Below the pieces are notes generated by a model. It had not been told where the DNA came from. It did not search any database and saw only the letters and a program-made list of their open reading frames with translations. 64,000 bases of DNA from UBA9655 sp963704475. GTDB lineage: Bacteria > Pseudomonadota > Alphaproteobacteria > UBA9655. Shown in pieces: positions 15,719 to 23,879 of this stretch. The stretch is from NCBI GenBank assembly GCA_963704475.1, contig OY969900.1, positions 186,001 through 250,000 of the forward strand. The letters run 5' to 3'. Made by a program: the position numbers and the translations under genes. How positions within the stretch are numbered: the first letter of the stretch is position 1; every line of letters starts with the position of its first letter.

Positions 15719-18097
15719 CTAAAGACCTTGGGCAACTTTTTCAGGATTCTCATTCTCCTCATCATCTCTGATTTTTGGCAAGATGCACGTTACATGAGTT
15801 CCTTGATTAATTTCTGAGGATAAGTGGATGCGTCCTCCGTGAAGTTCGATGATGTTCTTGACGAGAGAAAGCCCGAGTCCTGCTCCGATTTGACGACCGT
15901 CTTTGCCGCGTTCGAATTTTTCAAACACACGAGACTGGTCTCCAGAAGAAATCCCTATGCCTGTATCTCGTACAGAAATTTCAAGGTTTTCATTATTAAT
16001 TTTGGCTTCAAGAATGATCTTTCCCTCAGGAGGAGTAAATTCAATCGCGTTGCTTAAAAGATTAAAAAGTGCTTGCTTGAGGCGTCTTTCATCAACAATC
16101 CATTTTTGCACATCTTTATCATACGTGTGTATAAGGTGTTGGTGGTTATCTTCTGCTCTTTTAGAAAGAAGCGAAATCACATCTTTTAACAAGGTGGGAA
16201 TTTCAACGTTTGAAGGGGTAAGGGTTAAATGCCCCGCTTCAATAGAGGCTAAATCCAGGATATCGTTAACAAGATTTAAGAGTTTTTTTGAAGAGTCCCA
16301 TACGCCACCAACATATTCTTTTTGCCTTTCATTAAGGTCACCAAAGTATTGTTGGGTCAGAATCTCTGTAAATCCAATAATCGTTGTCAAAGGAGATTTT
16401 AACGCATGAGATACATTGGAAATAAATTCAGATTTAAGACGATCTGCTGTTTTAAGGGCTTCATTTTTTTCTGTTAAGGCCTGCTGAATAAGGGATGTAT
16501 CTGTTGCATCTGTATAGCTAAAAAGATGCTCGCCATTGGGCAAAGGAACGTACCCAAAATTGACAACGGTTCCATCTTTTCGGGACAATTGCCCCGTTTT
16601 TGGGAGCCTCTCTGTAAGGTTTGAGATGATTTTTGTTTTAAAAAATTCCCACTGCTCGTCAGTATAGTCAAAGAAATCTTTAGTTTTTTCAATTATATAT
16701 GTGAAATGCTGGCCAGATTCTATTTCTTGTTCTGTAAAGTTCCAAAGGCGGATGAAGCTCGGGTTAAAGATTTTAACACGGCTATCACTGCCTAAGACAA
16801 TAATACCTTCAAAAAGATTATCTAGTGTCGTTTGATAGGCATCCAAAAGAGTCTTGTTATTTCTTTCAAGAGCTAAATAATCAGTAAAGTCTTCAAACAT
16901 GAATAAAAGCCCCCCCAAAGGATGAGGAGCGCTGAAGATGCGTAACGTACGTTCATCTGGTAAATGCATCAGATCTTCTTGAGGGGCTATCTGTTCTTTA
17001 AGCTGCAGCAGTTGCCGTTTTTTATACGCGGGGAAATCAGCATACTCAGGCAATTGACGGCGATGACGAAGCTCTTCGAGTACCTCGTCAAGGCGAGGCT
17101 GAGCTTTAAGGAAATCCTCATCAAAGTCATGTAAAGTCACATAAGCTTGGTTGTAATATTGGAGTATTGCATCAGCGTCATAAACAGCAATAGCTGTTGA
17201 AAGATGGTCTAGAACAGTGCGATGTGCATCGATCAGACCTTTTATCTCTATATTAACGGTATTAAGCTCCGTTATGTCATAGGCAATCCCAAATGTTCCA
17301 TCTTTGGAGGGAGCAGGCATCTCACAAATACGAAAATGTCGCCTTTCACCATCTGCAATCGCAGGGCTTTCAAGTGTCTGAGACTCATTGGTATTCAAAG
17401 CTTTTCGTGCAAGTATTTTAGCGGAACGAAAAGGAAGGAGCTCAATCCCTTCTTCATAAACCCTTGCCGGTATCGCAGAGACGGCTTTGGCATAGGTCAG
17501 ATTGCAATAGGTGATTTTTTGATGGGCGTCACGAACCCATACAGGAATAGGAAGTAAATCTAAACTCGCGTGTAATTTTGTAAGCAGGTCCTCATTTTTC
17601 TGAAGCATTTCTAGCTGTTGATGCTCTTGATGGGCCGTATCTGTAATATTTTTCAGAAATAGGACAGTTTTTTCTTCTACAGAAACACCTTTTAAGCTAT
17701 ACGCCGCATGACTTCCTCGGGCTTTCACCCGCATTTGAAAAGGCACGTTTTCATGGAGGAGCCGTGCCAAGGGGGACTGAATTTTTTCCACAGAGTCTAA
17801 GTGCAAAAAAGCCTTGAAGTCGTCAAGCGATTCTCCTGGAAAATAAGGAGAACGATCAATGATTTGATCTCCTTCATAAATGGCCCATTCCTCCCCCTGG
17901 GCAAGCAAAATCTTTCTTAAAATCTGGGAAGAACTACGGGATTTAAGCCATAGAAGACAAAGAATGCTACTTAAGAGAAGAAAAAAAGAAGGCCAAGAAA
18001 GGGGTGCAAACACCCCACCTGCCCAACATAGAGAAGGCACGGCCCCTACAAATAGGAATAAGGCTATGTTTTTAAGTAAAGTTTTATAAGCCCCCAT
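15719..18097 (-). CDS. PAS-domain sensor histidine kinase, DivL/PleC-like
   Basis: A 792-residue membrane kinase. Two N-terminal membrane segments (LFLFVGAVPSLCWAGGVF; FFLLLSSILCLLWL) precede several PAS-like regions (for example SLDLLPIPVWVRDAHQKITY and AYQTTLDNLFEGIIVLGSDS). The dimerisation/phosphoacceptor helix reads FISNVSHALKSPLTTIIGFT near residue 560, then HATPase motifs LLSNAIEFTPPEG, VRDTGIGIS and GAGLGLSLVKNIIELHGG. The order and the H-box surroundings (DSSKKLLNLVNDILDLASIE) resemble alphaproteobacterial DivL, a cell-cycle regulator in which Tyr usually replaces His; here His is present. No response regulator is adjacent. The DivL assignment is an inference. Confidence 0.85.
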   Translation of the reverse strand: MGAYKTLLKNIALFLFVGAVPSLCWAGGVFAPLSWPSFFLLLSSILCLLWLKSRSSSQILRKILLAQGEEWAIYEGDQIIDRSPYFPGESLDDFKAFLHLDSVEKIQSPLARLLHENVPFQMRVKARGSHAAYSLKGVSVEEKTVLFLKNITDTAHQEHQQLEMLQKNEDLLTKLHASLDLLPIPVWVRDAHQKITYCNLTYAKAVSAIPARVYEEGIELLPFRSAKILARKALNTNESQTLESPAIADGERRHFRICEMPAPSKDGTFGIAYDITELNTVNIEIKGLIDAHRTVLDHLSTAIAVYDADAILQYYNQAYVTLHDFDEDFLKAQPRLDEVLEELRHRRQLPEYADFPAYKKRQLLQLKEQIAPQEDLMHLPDERTLRIFSAPHPLGGLLFMFEDFTDYLALERNNKTLLDAYQTTLDNLFEGIIVLGSDSRVKIFNPSFIRLWNFTEQEIESGQHFTYIIEKTKDFFDYTDEQWEFFKTKIISNLTERLPKTGQLSRKDGTVVNFGYVPLPNGEHLFSYTDATDTSLIQQALTEKNEALKTADRLKSEFISNVSHALKSPLTTIIGFTEILTQQYFGDLNERQKEYVGGVWDSSKKLLNLVNDILDLASIEAGHLTLTPSNVEIPTLLKDVISLLSKRAEDNHQHLIHTYDKDVQKWIVDERRLKQALFNLLSNAIEFTPPEGKIILEAKINNENLEISVRDTGIGISSGDQSRVFEKFERGKDGRQIGAGLGLSLVKNIIELHGGRIHLSSEINQGTHVTCILPKIRDDEENENPEKVAQGL

Positions 18098-18293
18098 AGC
18101 TAAATATTAGGCATAAATATGCTTTTTTTACAAGAGAGTAGTTTGTTTTTGTGCGGGTTCAGCTTATTTCCTTAGACTAGTGAAAATTGCTGCTTTCTTT
18201 AGACCTTAATTGATGATATTAATACATCAGAACGTAGTTACAATTCTTTATAATAACGCACTAAGATTACAATGATAATAAGAGGAAATACTG

Positions 18294-19313
18294 ATGAATA
18301 AATCAAACCCCTTAGTTGTTGATCTAGATGGATCGCTCATTCACACAGATCTAACGTTTGAATCCATTTTTCTTTTTTTAAAACAGTATCCTCATCAAGC
18401 TTTTTTTCTTTTCATTTGGTTTTTAAAAGGGAGGTCATATTTCAAAAGACAGCTTTCTCAACGTATTTCTATGCGGATAGACTTACTCCCCTATAATCAA
18501 GATGTACTGGCTTATTTGAAGGAGGAAAAACGGAAAGGACGTTCTCTTATTTTAGCAACGGGCTCTGATATTTTGTTAGCTCAAGAAGTTGCGCGATATC
18601 TGGACTTATTTGATGATGTTATCGCAAGTGATGGAAAAATTAATATGCGCTCTCATACGAAAGCGCAAAAGCTTGTTTTTTTGTTTGGAGAAAAAAACTT
18701 TGGATATGTTGGAAACTCTTGTCATGACCTACCTGTATGGAATAAAGCGGCTGAGATCATTGCGGTAAATCCCCCTGCGCGTATTTTAAGAACTTTAGAA
18801 AAGACAAGTCCTCCTTCAATAGTTTTTAAAAACAAAGAATCATTAGCGAAAAATATGATTCTCTCTCTTCGTCCCCATCAATTGGTTAAAAACTTACTCG
18901 TCTTCCTTCCTCTATTCGCGTCTCATCACGTGACAAATACTCCGTTGATTTTTAACACATTAATTGCTTTTGTCTCCCTTTCTCTCTTTTCATCAGCGAT
19001 TTACTTACTCAACGATCTTTTTGACCTTAATATGGATAGATCTCACCCAACCAAATTCCTTCGTCCACTTGCGCGCGGGGCTATTCCTATTCCTATTCCT
19101 GTTGCTTTTTTTGTTTCTCTGTCTCTCTTGGGCGTGGCCAGCCTGCTGAGTCTATTATTTTTACCCTTGGGTGTTTTTTTGTGCTTAGTCGCTTTTACAA
19201 TAGCGACAATCTTCCATTCGCTGTTTTTGAAGCGGCATGCCCTTATAGACGTCATTACTCTCGCCTCTCTTTATGTGTTGAGAGTGGCTATTGGCTATGA
19301 AGCTATAGAATGA
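18294..19313 (+). CDS. HAD-UbiA prenyltransferase fusion, C-terminally truncated
   Basis: The N-terminal half is a HAD-like phosphatase domain (VVDLDGSLIHTDLTFESIFL with the nucleophile Asp; LILATGSDILLAQEVA; GYVGNSCHDLPVW). From about residue 195 a UbiA-type membrane prenyltransferase begins (LRPHQLVKNLLVFLPLFASH), with the first Asp-rich motif NDLFDLNMDRSHPTKFLRPL. Relatives with this fusion are about 480 residues and act in polyprenyl-linked phosphoribose or lipid-linked sugar metabolism. This copy stops at 339, shortly after LYVLRVAIGYEAIE, losing the later transmembrane helices and second Asp-rich motif, so it is probably non-functional. An AGAGGA ribosome-binding site precedes the ATG. 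Confidence 0.82.
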   Translation: MNKSNPLVVDLDGSLIHTDLTFESIFLFLKQYPHQAFFLFIWFLKGRSYFKRQLSQRISMRIDLLPYNQDVLAYLKEEKRKGRSLILATGSDILLAQEVARYLDLFDDVIASDGKINMRSHTKAQKLVFLFGEKNFGYVGNSCHDLPVWNKAAEIIAVNPPARILRTLEKTSPPSIVFKNKESLAKNMILSLRPHQLVKNLLVFLPLFASHHVTNTPLIFNTLIAFVSLSLFSSAIYLLNDLFDLNMDRSHPTKFLRPLARGAIPIPIPVAFFVSLSLLGVASLLSLLFLPLGVFLCLVAFTIATIFHSLFLKRHALIDVITLASLYVLRVAIGYEAIE

Positions 19314-19439
19314 AGAAGAAGACTTTCTTAGGGTTTGATAGGCCTCGTCCTAAAATTTGTGCGAGGAAAAACCGTAAGGGAGATGGATGTGGTATAGACT
19401 GTTTTGGATATTTTTAAGAAAATTATATTCACTTATTAA

Positions 19440-19468
19440 TTGAACACACTTTTAGAAATGGGTATAAT
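19440..19468 (+). promoter_or_regulatory. Sigma-70-type promoter for def
   Basis: TTGAAC (19440-19445) and TATAAT (19463-19468) are separated by exactly 17 bases, 32 bases before the def ATG. This is one of the best consensus promoters in the window. Confidence 0.7.
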
Positions 19469-19500
19469 AGAAGCAGAAAACACTTGCTGTTCTAATACTG

Positions 19501-20085
19501 ATGATCACACGCCCCCAAGCTCTCCCACCTTATGCCGTTATTAATGATCCTAACTGTCCCAATAAGGACGTCTTAACAACGCCTGCCCAGGTAGTTGAAC
19601 TTCCTCTTACTGAAGAACACAAAACAGTTCTTCGAGAATTGGAGGAAAAATTTGATCAGGAAAAAAATTGCTCAGGTCTTGCGGCGCCTCAGATTGGATA
19701 TGGAAAACGTATTATCATTTTTGATCTTTCTGAAGATAAAGAACTTAAAAAAATTCGCCCTGATTTTGTTCAATTCATGCCTAAAACAATTTGGATTAAT
19801 CCTACGTGGACTCCACTATCTGAAGAAAAAACAACAGATTGGGAAGCTTGTTTTTCTGTGAAAGACCTTTATGGACGTGTTCCTCGCTTTACAGAAGTTT
19901 CTTATGAAGCTTGGACACCTTCCGGAGAGCAAGTTAGAGGAGAAGCCAAAGGCTTACTTGCGCGTCTTATTCAACATGAATGCGACCATCTGAATGGGAA
20001 ATTATTCATTGACTATGTTGATCCGAGCGACCTTAAAACCCGTGAGCAAGTGAAACAGATGAGAGAGGAAGAGAAAATGCAATGA
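19501..20085 (+). CDS. def: Peptide deformylase
   Basis: Removes the formyl group from the N-terminal methionine of new proteins. The 194 residues contain the three family motifs: GLAAPQIG, EACFSV (in place of the usual EGCLS; the Cys is the metal ligand), and QHECDHLNGKLF with HExxH. The changed second motif is seen in type-3 and organelle-like deformylases, so this may be a second, specialised deformylase; fmt, often adjacent to a main def gene, is not here. A consensus promoter lies immediately upstream. Confidence 0.92.
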   Translation: MITRPQALPPYAVINDPNCPNKDVLTTPAQVVELPLTEEHKTVLRELEEKFDQEKNCSGLAAPQIGYGKRIIIFDLSEDKELKKIRPDFVQFMPKTIWINPTWTPLSEEKTTDWEACFSVKDLYGRVPRFTEVSYEAWTPSGEQVRGEAKGLLARLIQHECDHLNGKLFIDYVDPSDLKTREQVKQMREEEKMQ

Positions 20086-20398
20086 TGATCGTGACTTAAA
20101 GGCCCTTCAGAATCTGTCGTTATGATCGAAGAAGCCTGTTAAAAAACACTCCGAAGGGGATATCAACGCTTTTCACCTCTCCCCTTGTGGGAGAGGTCGC
20201 CGCGTAGCGGCGGGTGAGGGGTATGTTGAGGAAGATTTTGATAGTAGCTTGAAAATATGCGCTTTTGAGACAATGATGTGGCTCAAGTCAATGAGAGGGA
20301 TTTTTAAAAAATAATCTTAAACACCCCTCACCCGCGCCATTTTCACGGCGCGACCTCTCTCACAAGGGGAGAGGTAAAGAAAGTTGCGCCATTTTTAT
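20086..20398. repeat. Inverted pair of GC-rich palindromic repeats
   Basis: CACCTCTCCCCTTGTGGGAG and the following bases to 20222 recur in inverted orientation at 20323-20375 (ending ACAAGGGGAGAGGT). Each arm contains its own inner palindrome (GCCGCGTAGCGGC; GCGCCATTTTCACGGCGC). About 100 bp separate the arms. This is a REP/MITE-type repeat common between alphaproteobacterial genes. It lies between the convergent def and EamA genes and may act as a terminator. Confidence 0.7.
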
Positions 20399-21268
20399 TC
20401 ATGACGACTGCTTCTCAGTGAACAAAATAAGAAGCGCTGAAAGCACAACAACGCAACACCCTAAAAGAAGGGTCATTGTTGGCCAGTTTCCATAGAGAAT
20501 GATATCAAGAAGCACACTCCAAATTATGGCCGAATACACCATGGGGGCAAGAGTACCAGCGGGTGCGTGGGTGTAAGCAAAGGTAACACAAAGTTGACCG
20601 ATTCCTCCACCCAGCCCTAAACATACAAGGGCAATCCATCCGTTTAAGTCTGGGGTAATCCACACAAAGGGAAGGGGTATCAGAAGCAAAAGCCCAGGAA
20701 GTAACGAGCCTAAAAAGGTAAGAATATAGCTATTGTGGTTTGACGAGAGCTGCCGTCCAAAAAGGTTGTAAGCGGCTTCCATAAAAGCTCCGAGGAGCAC
20801 ACACAAGGCACCCCAATGAAAAACATCTCCTGTTGGATTTGCGATAATTAAAACGCCAAAAATGCCAATAACAACAGCCATCCACTGCGCAAAAGTAATC
20901 TTTTCTCGTAAAATGGGATAAGACAAAAGAACAAGAAAAAAAGTCGAAGAAAAGTAAAGGGCCATCGAGTCCGACAGAGACAACCTTCCAATCCCCGTAT
21001 ATAAAAATGTAAACCCAATCGCTATAAGAAAGGCTCGTTTAAGATGGATTTTCCAATCCGATGGGGAAGGGAGCATCCATCCTTTGTGTGTCATGAGAAA
21101 AAGTGCAGCCGGGATAGCCGCAAAGAAACATCGAAAGAAAACGAGTTGGAGAGGATCATACCGAACCGTTATCTCTTTAACAGCCGCATTCAGAAGAGAA
21201 AAAATAAGCATCGCTGTTAAGAGAAAAAAAATGCCGCGTTTTGAGGAAGAAATAGACGGTTGAGGCAT
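20399..21268 (-). CDS. EamA/DMT family permease
   Basis: A 289-residue inner-membrane transporter with ten predicted helices arranged as two EamA repeats. Characteristic segments are LLTAMLIFSLLNAAVKEITV, the repeat-1 GIGRLSLSDSMALYFSSTFF, and the repeat-2 start WGALCVLLGAFMEAAYNL. Substrates range over amino acids, metabolites and, in Rickettsia, S-adenosylmethionine; uptake of a host metabolite would suit an intracellular lifestyle but cannot be shown here. It starts 6 bases after the tolA stop and reads in the same direction, so it may be cotranscribed with the Tol genes. Confidence 0.88.
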   Translation of the reverse strand: MPQPSISSSKRGIFFLLTAMLIFSLLNAAVKEITVRYDPLQLVFFRCFFAAIPAALFLMTHKGWMLPSPSDWKIHLKRAFLIAIGFTFLYTGIGRLSLSDSMALYFSSTFFLVLLSYPILREKITFAQWMAVVIGIFGVLIIANPTGDVFHWGALCVLLGAFMEAAYNLFGRQLSSNHNSYILTFLGSLLPGLLLLIPLPFVWITPDLNGWIALVCLGLGGGIGQLCVTFAYTHAPAGTLAPMVYSAIIWSVLLDIILYGNWPTMTLLLGCCVVVLSALLILFTEKQSS

Positions 21269-21274
21269 TGTAAC

Positions 21275-22156
21275 CTATAAAATATGCTGCGGGTCAAACC
21301 GAATCGTTATGGTCTTCCATTGATCATAGCGATCAAGGGGAAGCTTAAGGGGGCTACAACTCGGGTTTTTAACAGCCCTTAAGGCACTATCGGCTGCTGC
21401 TTTTGCAAAGGAACCGGTTCCACTTGATCCCACGACAACAGCGGTACGTACAGTGGCATCAGGATTCATTTCAATTTTAACATCAACATAAAGATCTCTG
21501 GCGTCTCTTGCGCCTGCGGGGACGTTCCAACAGGCTGCTAATTGGCGACGAATGAGATCCAATTCTGTTATTGAGAGAAGATCACTAATATTATTTGCTG
21601 CAAAATCAGAGGTTGAGGCTTCATCTTGCTCCGCCTGAGCTTTTCCTTTTGAGGAGGCTTTTGGTTCTTCAATGTTATTCAAAAGGGCCATAAAGTCTTT
21701 CTTCTTCTTTTTTTTCTCTTTCTTTTTTTCTTTCTTCTTCTCTTTCTTTTTTTCTTGTTTCTTTTCTTTAGGCTTCTCTTTTTCTGGCACCGTAGCCAAG
21801 AGATCATCCATTGTTAAGGTGGGCTCAGGTTCTTTTTCAGGGATAGGCTCAGGCTTTGCCTCGGGCTCAGGTTTTGGTTCTGGTTTTACCTCAGGCTCTG
21901 GTTCTGGGATTTCTTCCACGACTGGAGTTGGTTGAGGAGGGACAGGTTTCTTTTTTTCCACTTCAAGAAGGGGTGAATCTTCTTTGGGTTTTACTTTAAG
22001 GGCAGGGGCTTGGGTGAGGTCTGAAATATTAACAATTTCAATGGGAATAATAGGAGGCGGTTCTAGATCGCGACGAAAAAAGTCTGGCACTCCTACCCAA
22101 AATAGAAGGATCACTATAGCATGTAAAAGGCCTGAAAGAAGTGCGCCCTCACGCAT
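21275..22156 (-). CDS. tolA: Cell envelope integrity protein TolA
   Basis: TolA links the TolQR motor in the inner membrane to TolB/Pal and helps pull the outer membrane inward at division. The 293 residues show one N-terminal membrane helix (LLSGLLHAIVILLFWVGVPD), a long Pro/Glu- then Lys/Glu-rich central domain (about residues 55-155, including many KKEKKK repeats) and a C-terminal TonB-like domain (AACWNVPAGARDARDLYVDV). Low-complexity codons explain the homopurine tract. It follows tolR by 8 bases. tolB and pal are not downstream, where an EamA permease lies instead. Confidence 0.92.
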   Translation of the reverse strand: MREGALLSGLLHAIVILLFWVGVPDFFRRDLEPPPIIPIEIVNISDLTQAPALKVKPKEDSPLLEVEKKKPVPPQPTPVVEEIPEPEPEVKPEPKPEPEAKPEPIPEKEPEPTLTMDDLLATVPEKEKPKEKKQEKKKEKKKEKKKEKKKKKKDFMALLNNIEEPKASSKGKAQAEQDEASTSDFAANNISDLLSITELDLIRRQLAACWNVPAGARDARDLYVDVKIEMNPDATVRTAVVVGSSGTGSFAKAAADSALRAVKNPSCSPLKLPLDRYDQWKTITIRFDPQHIL

Positions 22157-22164
22157 TGGTGTCC

Positions 22165-22620
22165 TTACTTTTGTACATTAGGGGAAGGAGATGTTGGAAG
22201 CTCTGATAAAAGAGCCACTTTTTTAAAGCCAGCAGAACTAATAGCGCCCATCACTTCCATAACACGTCCATAAGAAATCGTTTTATCGCCACGTACATAA
22301 ATGCGAGCTTCAGGATTTGATCCTGTAATGGCTACAAGGCGTGGAACGAGTGTTTCAAGCTCAAGAGGCGTCTCTTGAAGATAAAGAATCCCTTTTGCAT
22401 CTACTGTAATCGTAAGAGGTTCTGTCTTTTCATCCATTGCAGATGCATTTGCCTTCGGAAGGTCCACAGGAACACCGACGGTAAGCAATGGGGCAGTTAC
22501 CATAAAAATGACAAGCAATACAAGCATAACGTCTACGAGAGGGGTAACATTAATTTCTGGGGGAAGGTGAGTCGTTCTTCGCTTTCCCCCTAGCTTTGAC
22601 TTATTAAGTAAAAATGCCAT
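22165..22620 (-). CDS. tolR: Protein TolR
   Basis: TolR (ExbD family) forms the proton-driven motor with TolQ. The 151 residues have the single membrane helix VTPLVDVMLVLLVIFMVTAP with the proton-carrying Asp in PLVDVML, and a periplasmic domain (YLQETPLELETLVPRLVAIT; VRGDKTISYGRVMEVMGAIS). It starts one base after tolQ ends and sits in the standard ybgC-tolQ-tolR-tolA order. Confidence 0.95.
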   Translation of the reverse strand: MAFLLNKSKLGGKRRTTHLPPEINVTPLVDVMLVLLVIFMVTAPLLTVGVPVDLPKANASAMDEKTEPLTITVDAKGILYLQETPLELETLVPRLVAITGSNPEARIYVRGDKTISYGRVMEVMGAISSAGFKKVALLSELPTSPSPNVQK

Positions 22621-23349
22621 TTACTGCCCTTCCTCCATCTGACGCGCAATAATGGTCCCAAATTCGCTAGAAAAAGAGTCAAGCCGATTGATATATCGAT
22701 TAATCTCGTAGGAAAATTTATTATAGGCCACACCAGCAGGAATAGCTGCAACAAGACCAAGAGCTGTGGCAAAGAGAGCTTCTGCAATACCAGGTGCCAC
22801 AACAGCAAGGCTTGTGTTTTGGGAAGAGGCGATAGACTGAAAACTATTCATAATTCCCCACACCGTTCCAAAAAGACCGACAAAGGGAGCGATTGATGCC
22901 AAAGATCCTAAAAAGCTCATATGGCGGTCCAATTTATCCATTTCTCGACCCAAGGTGATTTGCATCGCGCGTTCAATGCGATCTGATAAGGTAACAGAAG
23001 AACGGGCATTGTTTCCCGATCGTTTCCATTCCCGCATCGCTGCTGCAAAAATGGCGCTCATAGGATCACGGGGGTGCGTGCCAATACGCTCGTAAAGTGC
23101 TTCTAAAGATCCGCCAGACCAGAAGGAGTTTTCAAATTTAGTTGCGGATGAAAATAGAGTTTTTATGCGAATTGCCTTACTAAAAATAATGGTCCAAGAC
23201 CAAAAAGAAGCCAGCATAAGGCCAATCATAATCAGCTTAACGATAATGTCAGCAGACAGGAAAAGATTCCATAACGATAAGTCATGGGTCACCATTTGTG
23301 TTGCAACCGTAACGCCTGCAATATCAGGCAAGAGGGTAGGTGTTTGCAT
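22621..23349 (-). CDS. tolQ: Protein TolQ
   Basis: TolQ (ExbB/MotA family) is the multi-spanning stator of the Tol motor. The 242 residues have three helices: IMIGLMLASFWSWTIIFSKA, LGSLASIAPFVGLFGTVWGI (with the family's FVGLFGTVWGIM motif) and ALFATALGLVAAIPAGVAYN. Its start overlaps the end of ybgC by 26 bases, so translation is probably coupled. Confidence 0.95.
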   Translation of the reverse strand: MQTPTLLPDIAGVTVATQMVTHDLSLWNLFLSADIIVKLIMIGLMLASFWSWTIIFSKAIRIKTLFSSATKFENSFWSGGSLEALYERIGTHPRDPMSAIFAAAMREWKRSGNNARSSVTLSDRIERAMQITLGREMDKLDRHMSFLGSLASIAPFVGLFGTVWGIMNSFQSIASSQNTSLAVVAPGIAEALFATALGLVAAIPAGVAYNKFSYEINRYINRLDSFSSEFGTIIARQMEEGQ

Positions 23350-23773
23350 TTTTTATCTCTCCACAATCAATAAGCAAGCGACGCAAATCGCTATCAAGTT
23401 TCACGGGCTTTCCCTTTGAATTAATGCAAGCCAAAACAACTTCAAGAGTTGCAATAAGTTGGCTTCCTCGCAAGATCACTTGAGAAAGCGTAAGCTTAGC
23501 AATTCCAAGTTTTCCTAAAACGTGAGTCCTTACCTCTAATACATCATCTAGATAGGCCGGCGCAAGGCAGTTTAAAAGACAAGACCTGACAACAAACATG
23601 ACCTGTTGCTCTTTTATCATCTGAGTATGCGTAAACCCTAAACTACGCAGGAATTCAGTGCGTGCACGCTCAGCAAATTTTAAGTAATTCGCGTAATAAA
23701 CGATTTTGCCTGCATCGGTATCTTCAAAATAGATGCGGATAGGAAAGCTGTGGGGGGTAGAATTTTTTTTCAT
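23324..23773 (-). CDS. ybgC: Acyl-CoA thioesterase YbgC (Tol-Pal associated)
   Basis: A hot-dog-fold thioesterase of the 4-hydroxybenzoyl-CoA thioesterase group. The active-site region is YFEDTDAGKIVYYANYLKFA with the catalytic Asp, followed by ERARTEFLRSLGFTH. The 149-residue length is normal. In many proteobacteria ybgC is the first gene of the tol operon, as here. Its exact substrate (short acyl-CoA or acyl-ACP, linked to phospholipid metabolism) is not settled. Confidence 0.93.
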   Translation of the reverse strand: MKKNSTPHSFPIRIYFEDTDAGKIVYYANYLKFAERARTEFLRSLGFTHTQMIKEQQVMFVVRSCLLNCLAPAYLDDVLEVRTHVLGKLGIAKLTLSQVILRGSQLIATLEVVLACINSKGKPVKLDSDLRRLLIDCGEIKNANTYPLA

Positions 23774-23879
23774 AGTTTTATGCGCATTTCCTCAGGTGTT
23801 ATCCAAGAGGCGTCACTCACCCCTTTGTCACCCTCTGTCTTCGCAGGAGCTGGATGAACTTTGCGATGACAACTTAAAG

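Noticed and set aside
21672..21935. Phe/Ser/Gly-rich plus-strand frame
   Set aside because: Antisense of the TolA Lys/Glu repeats; composition is explained by the opposite strand.
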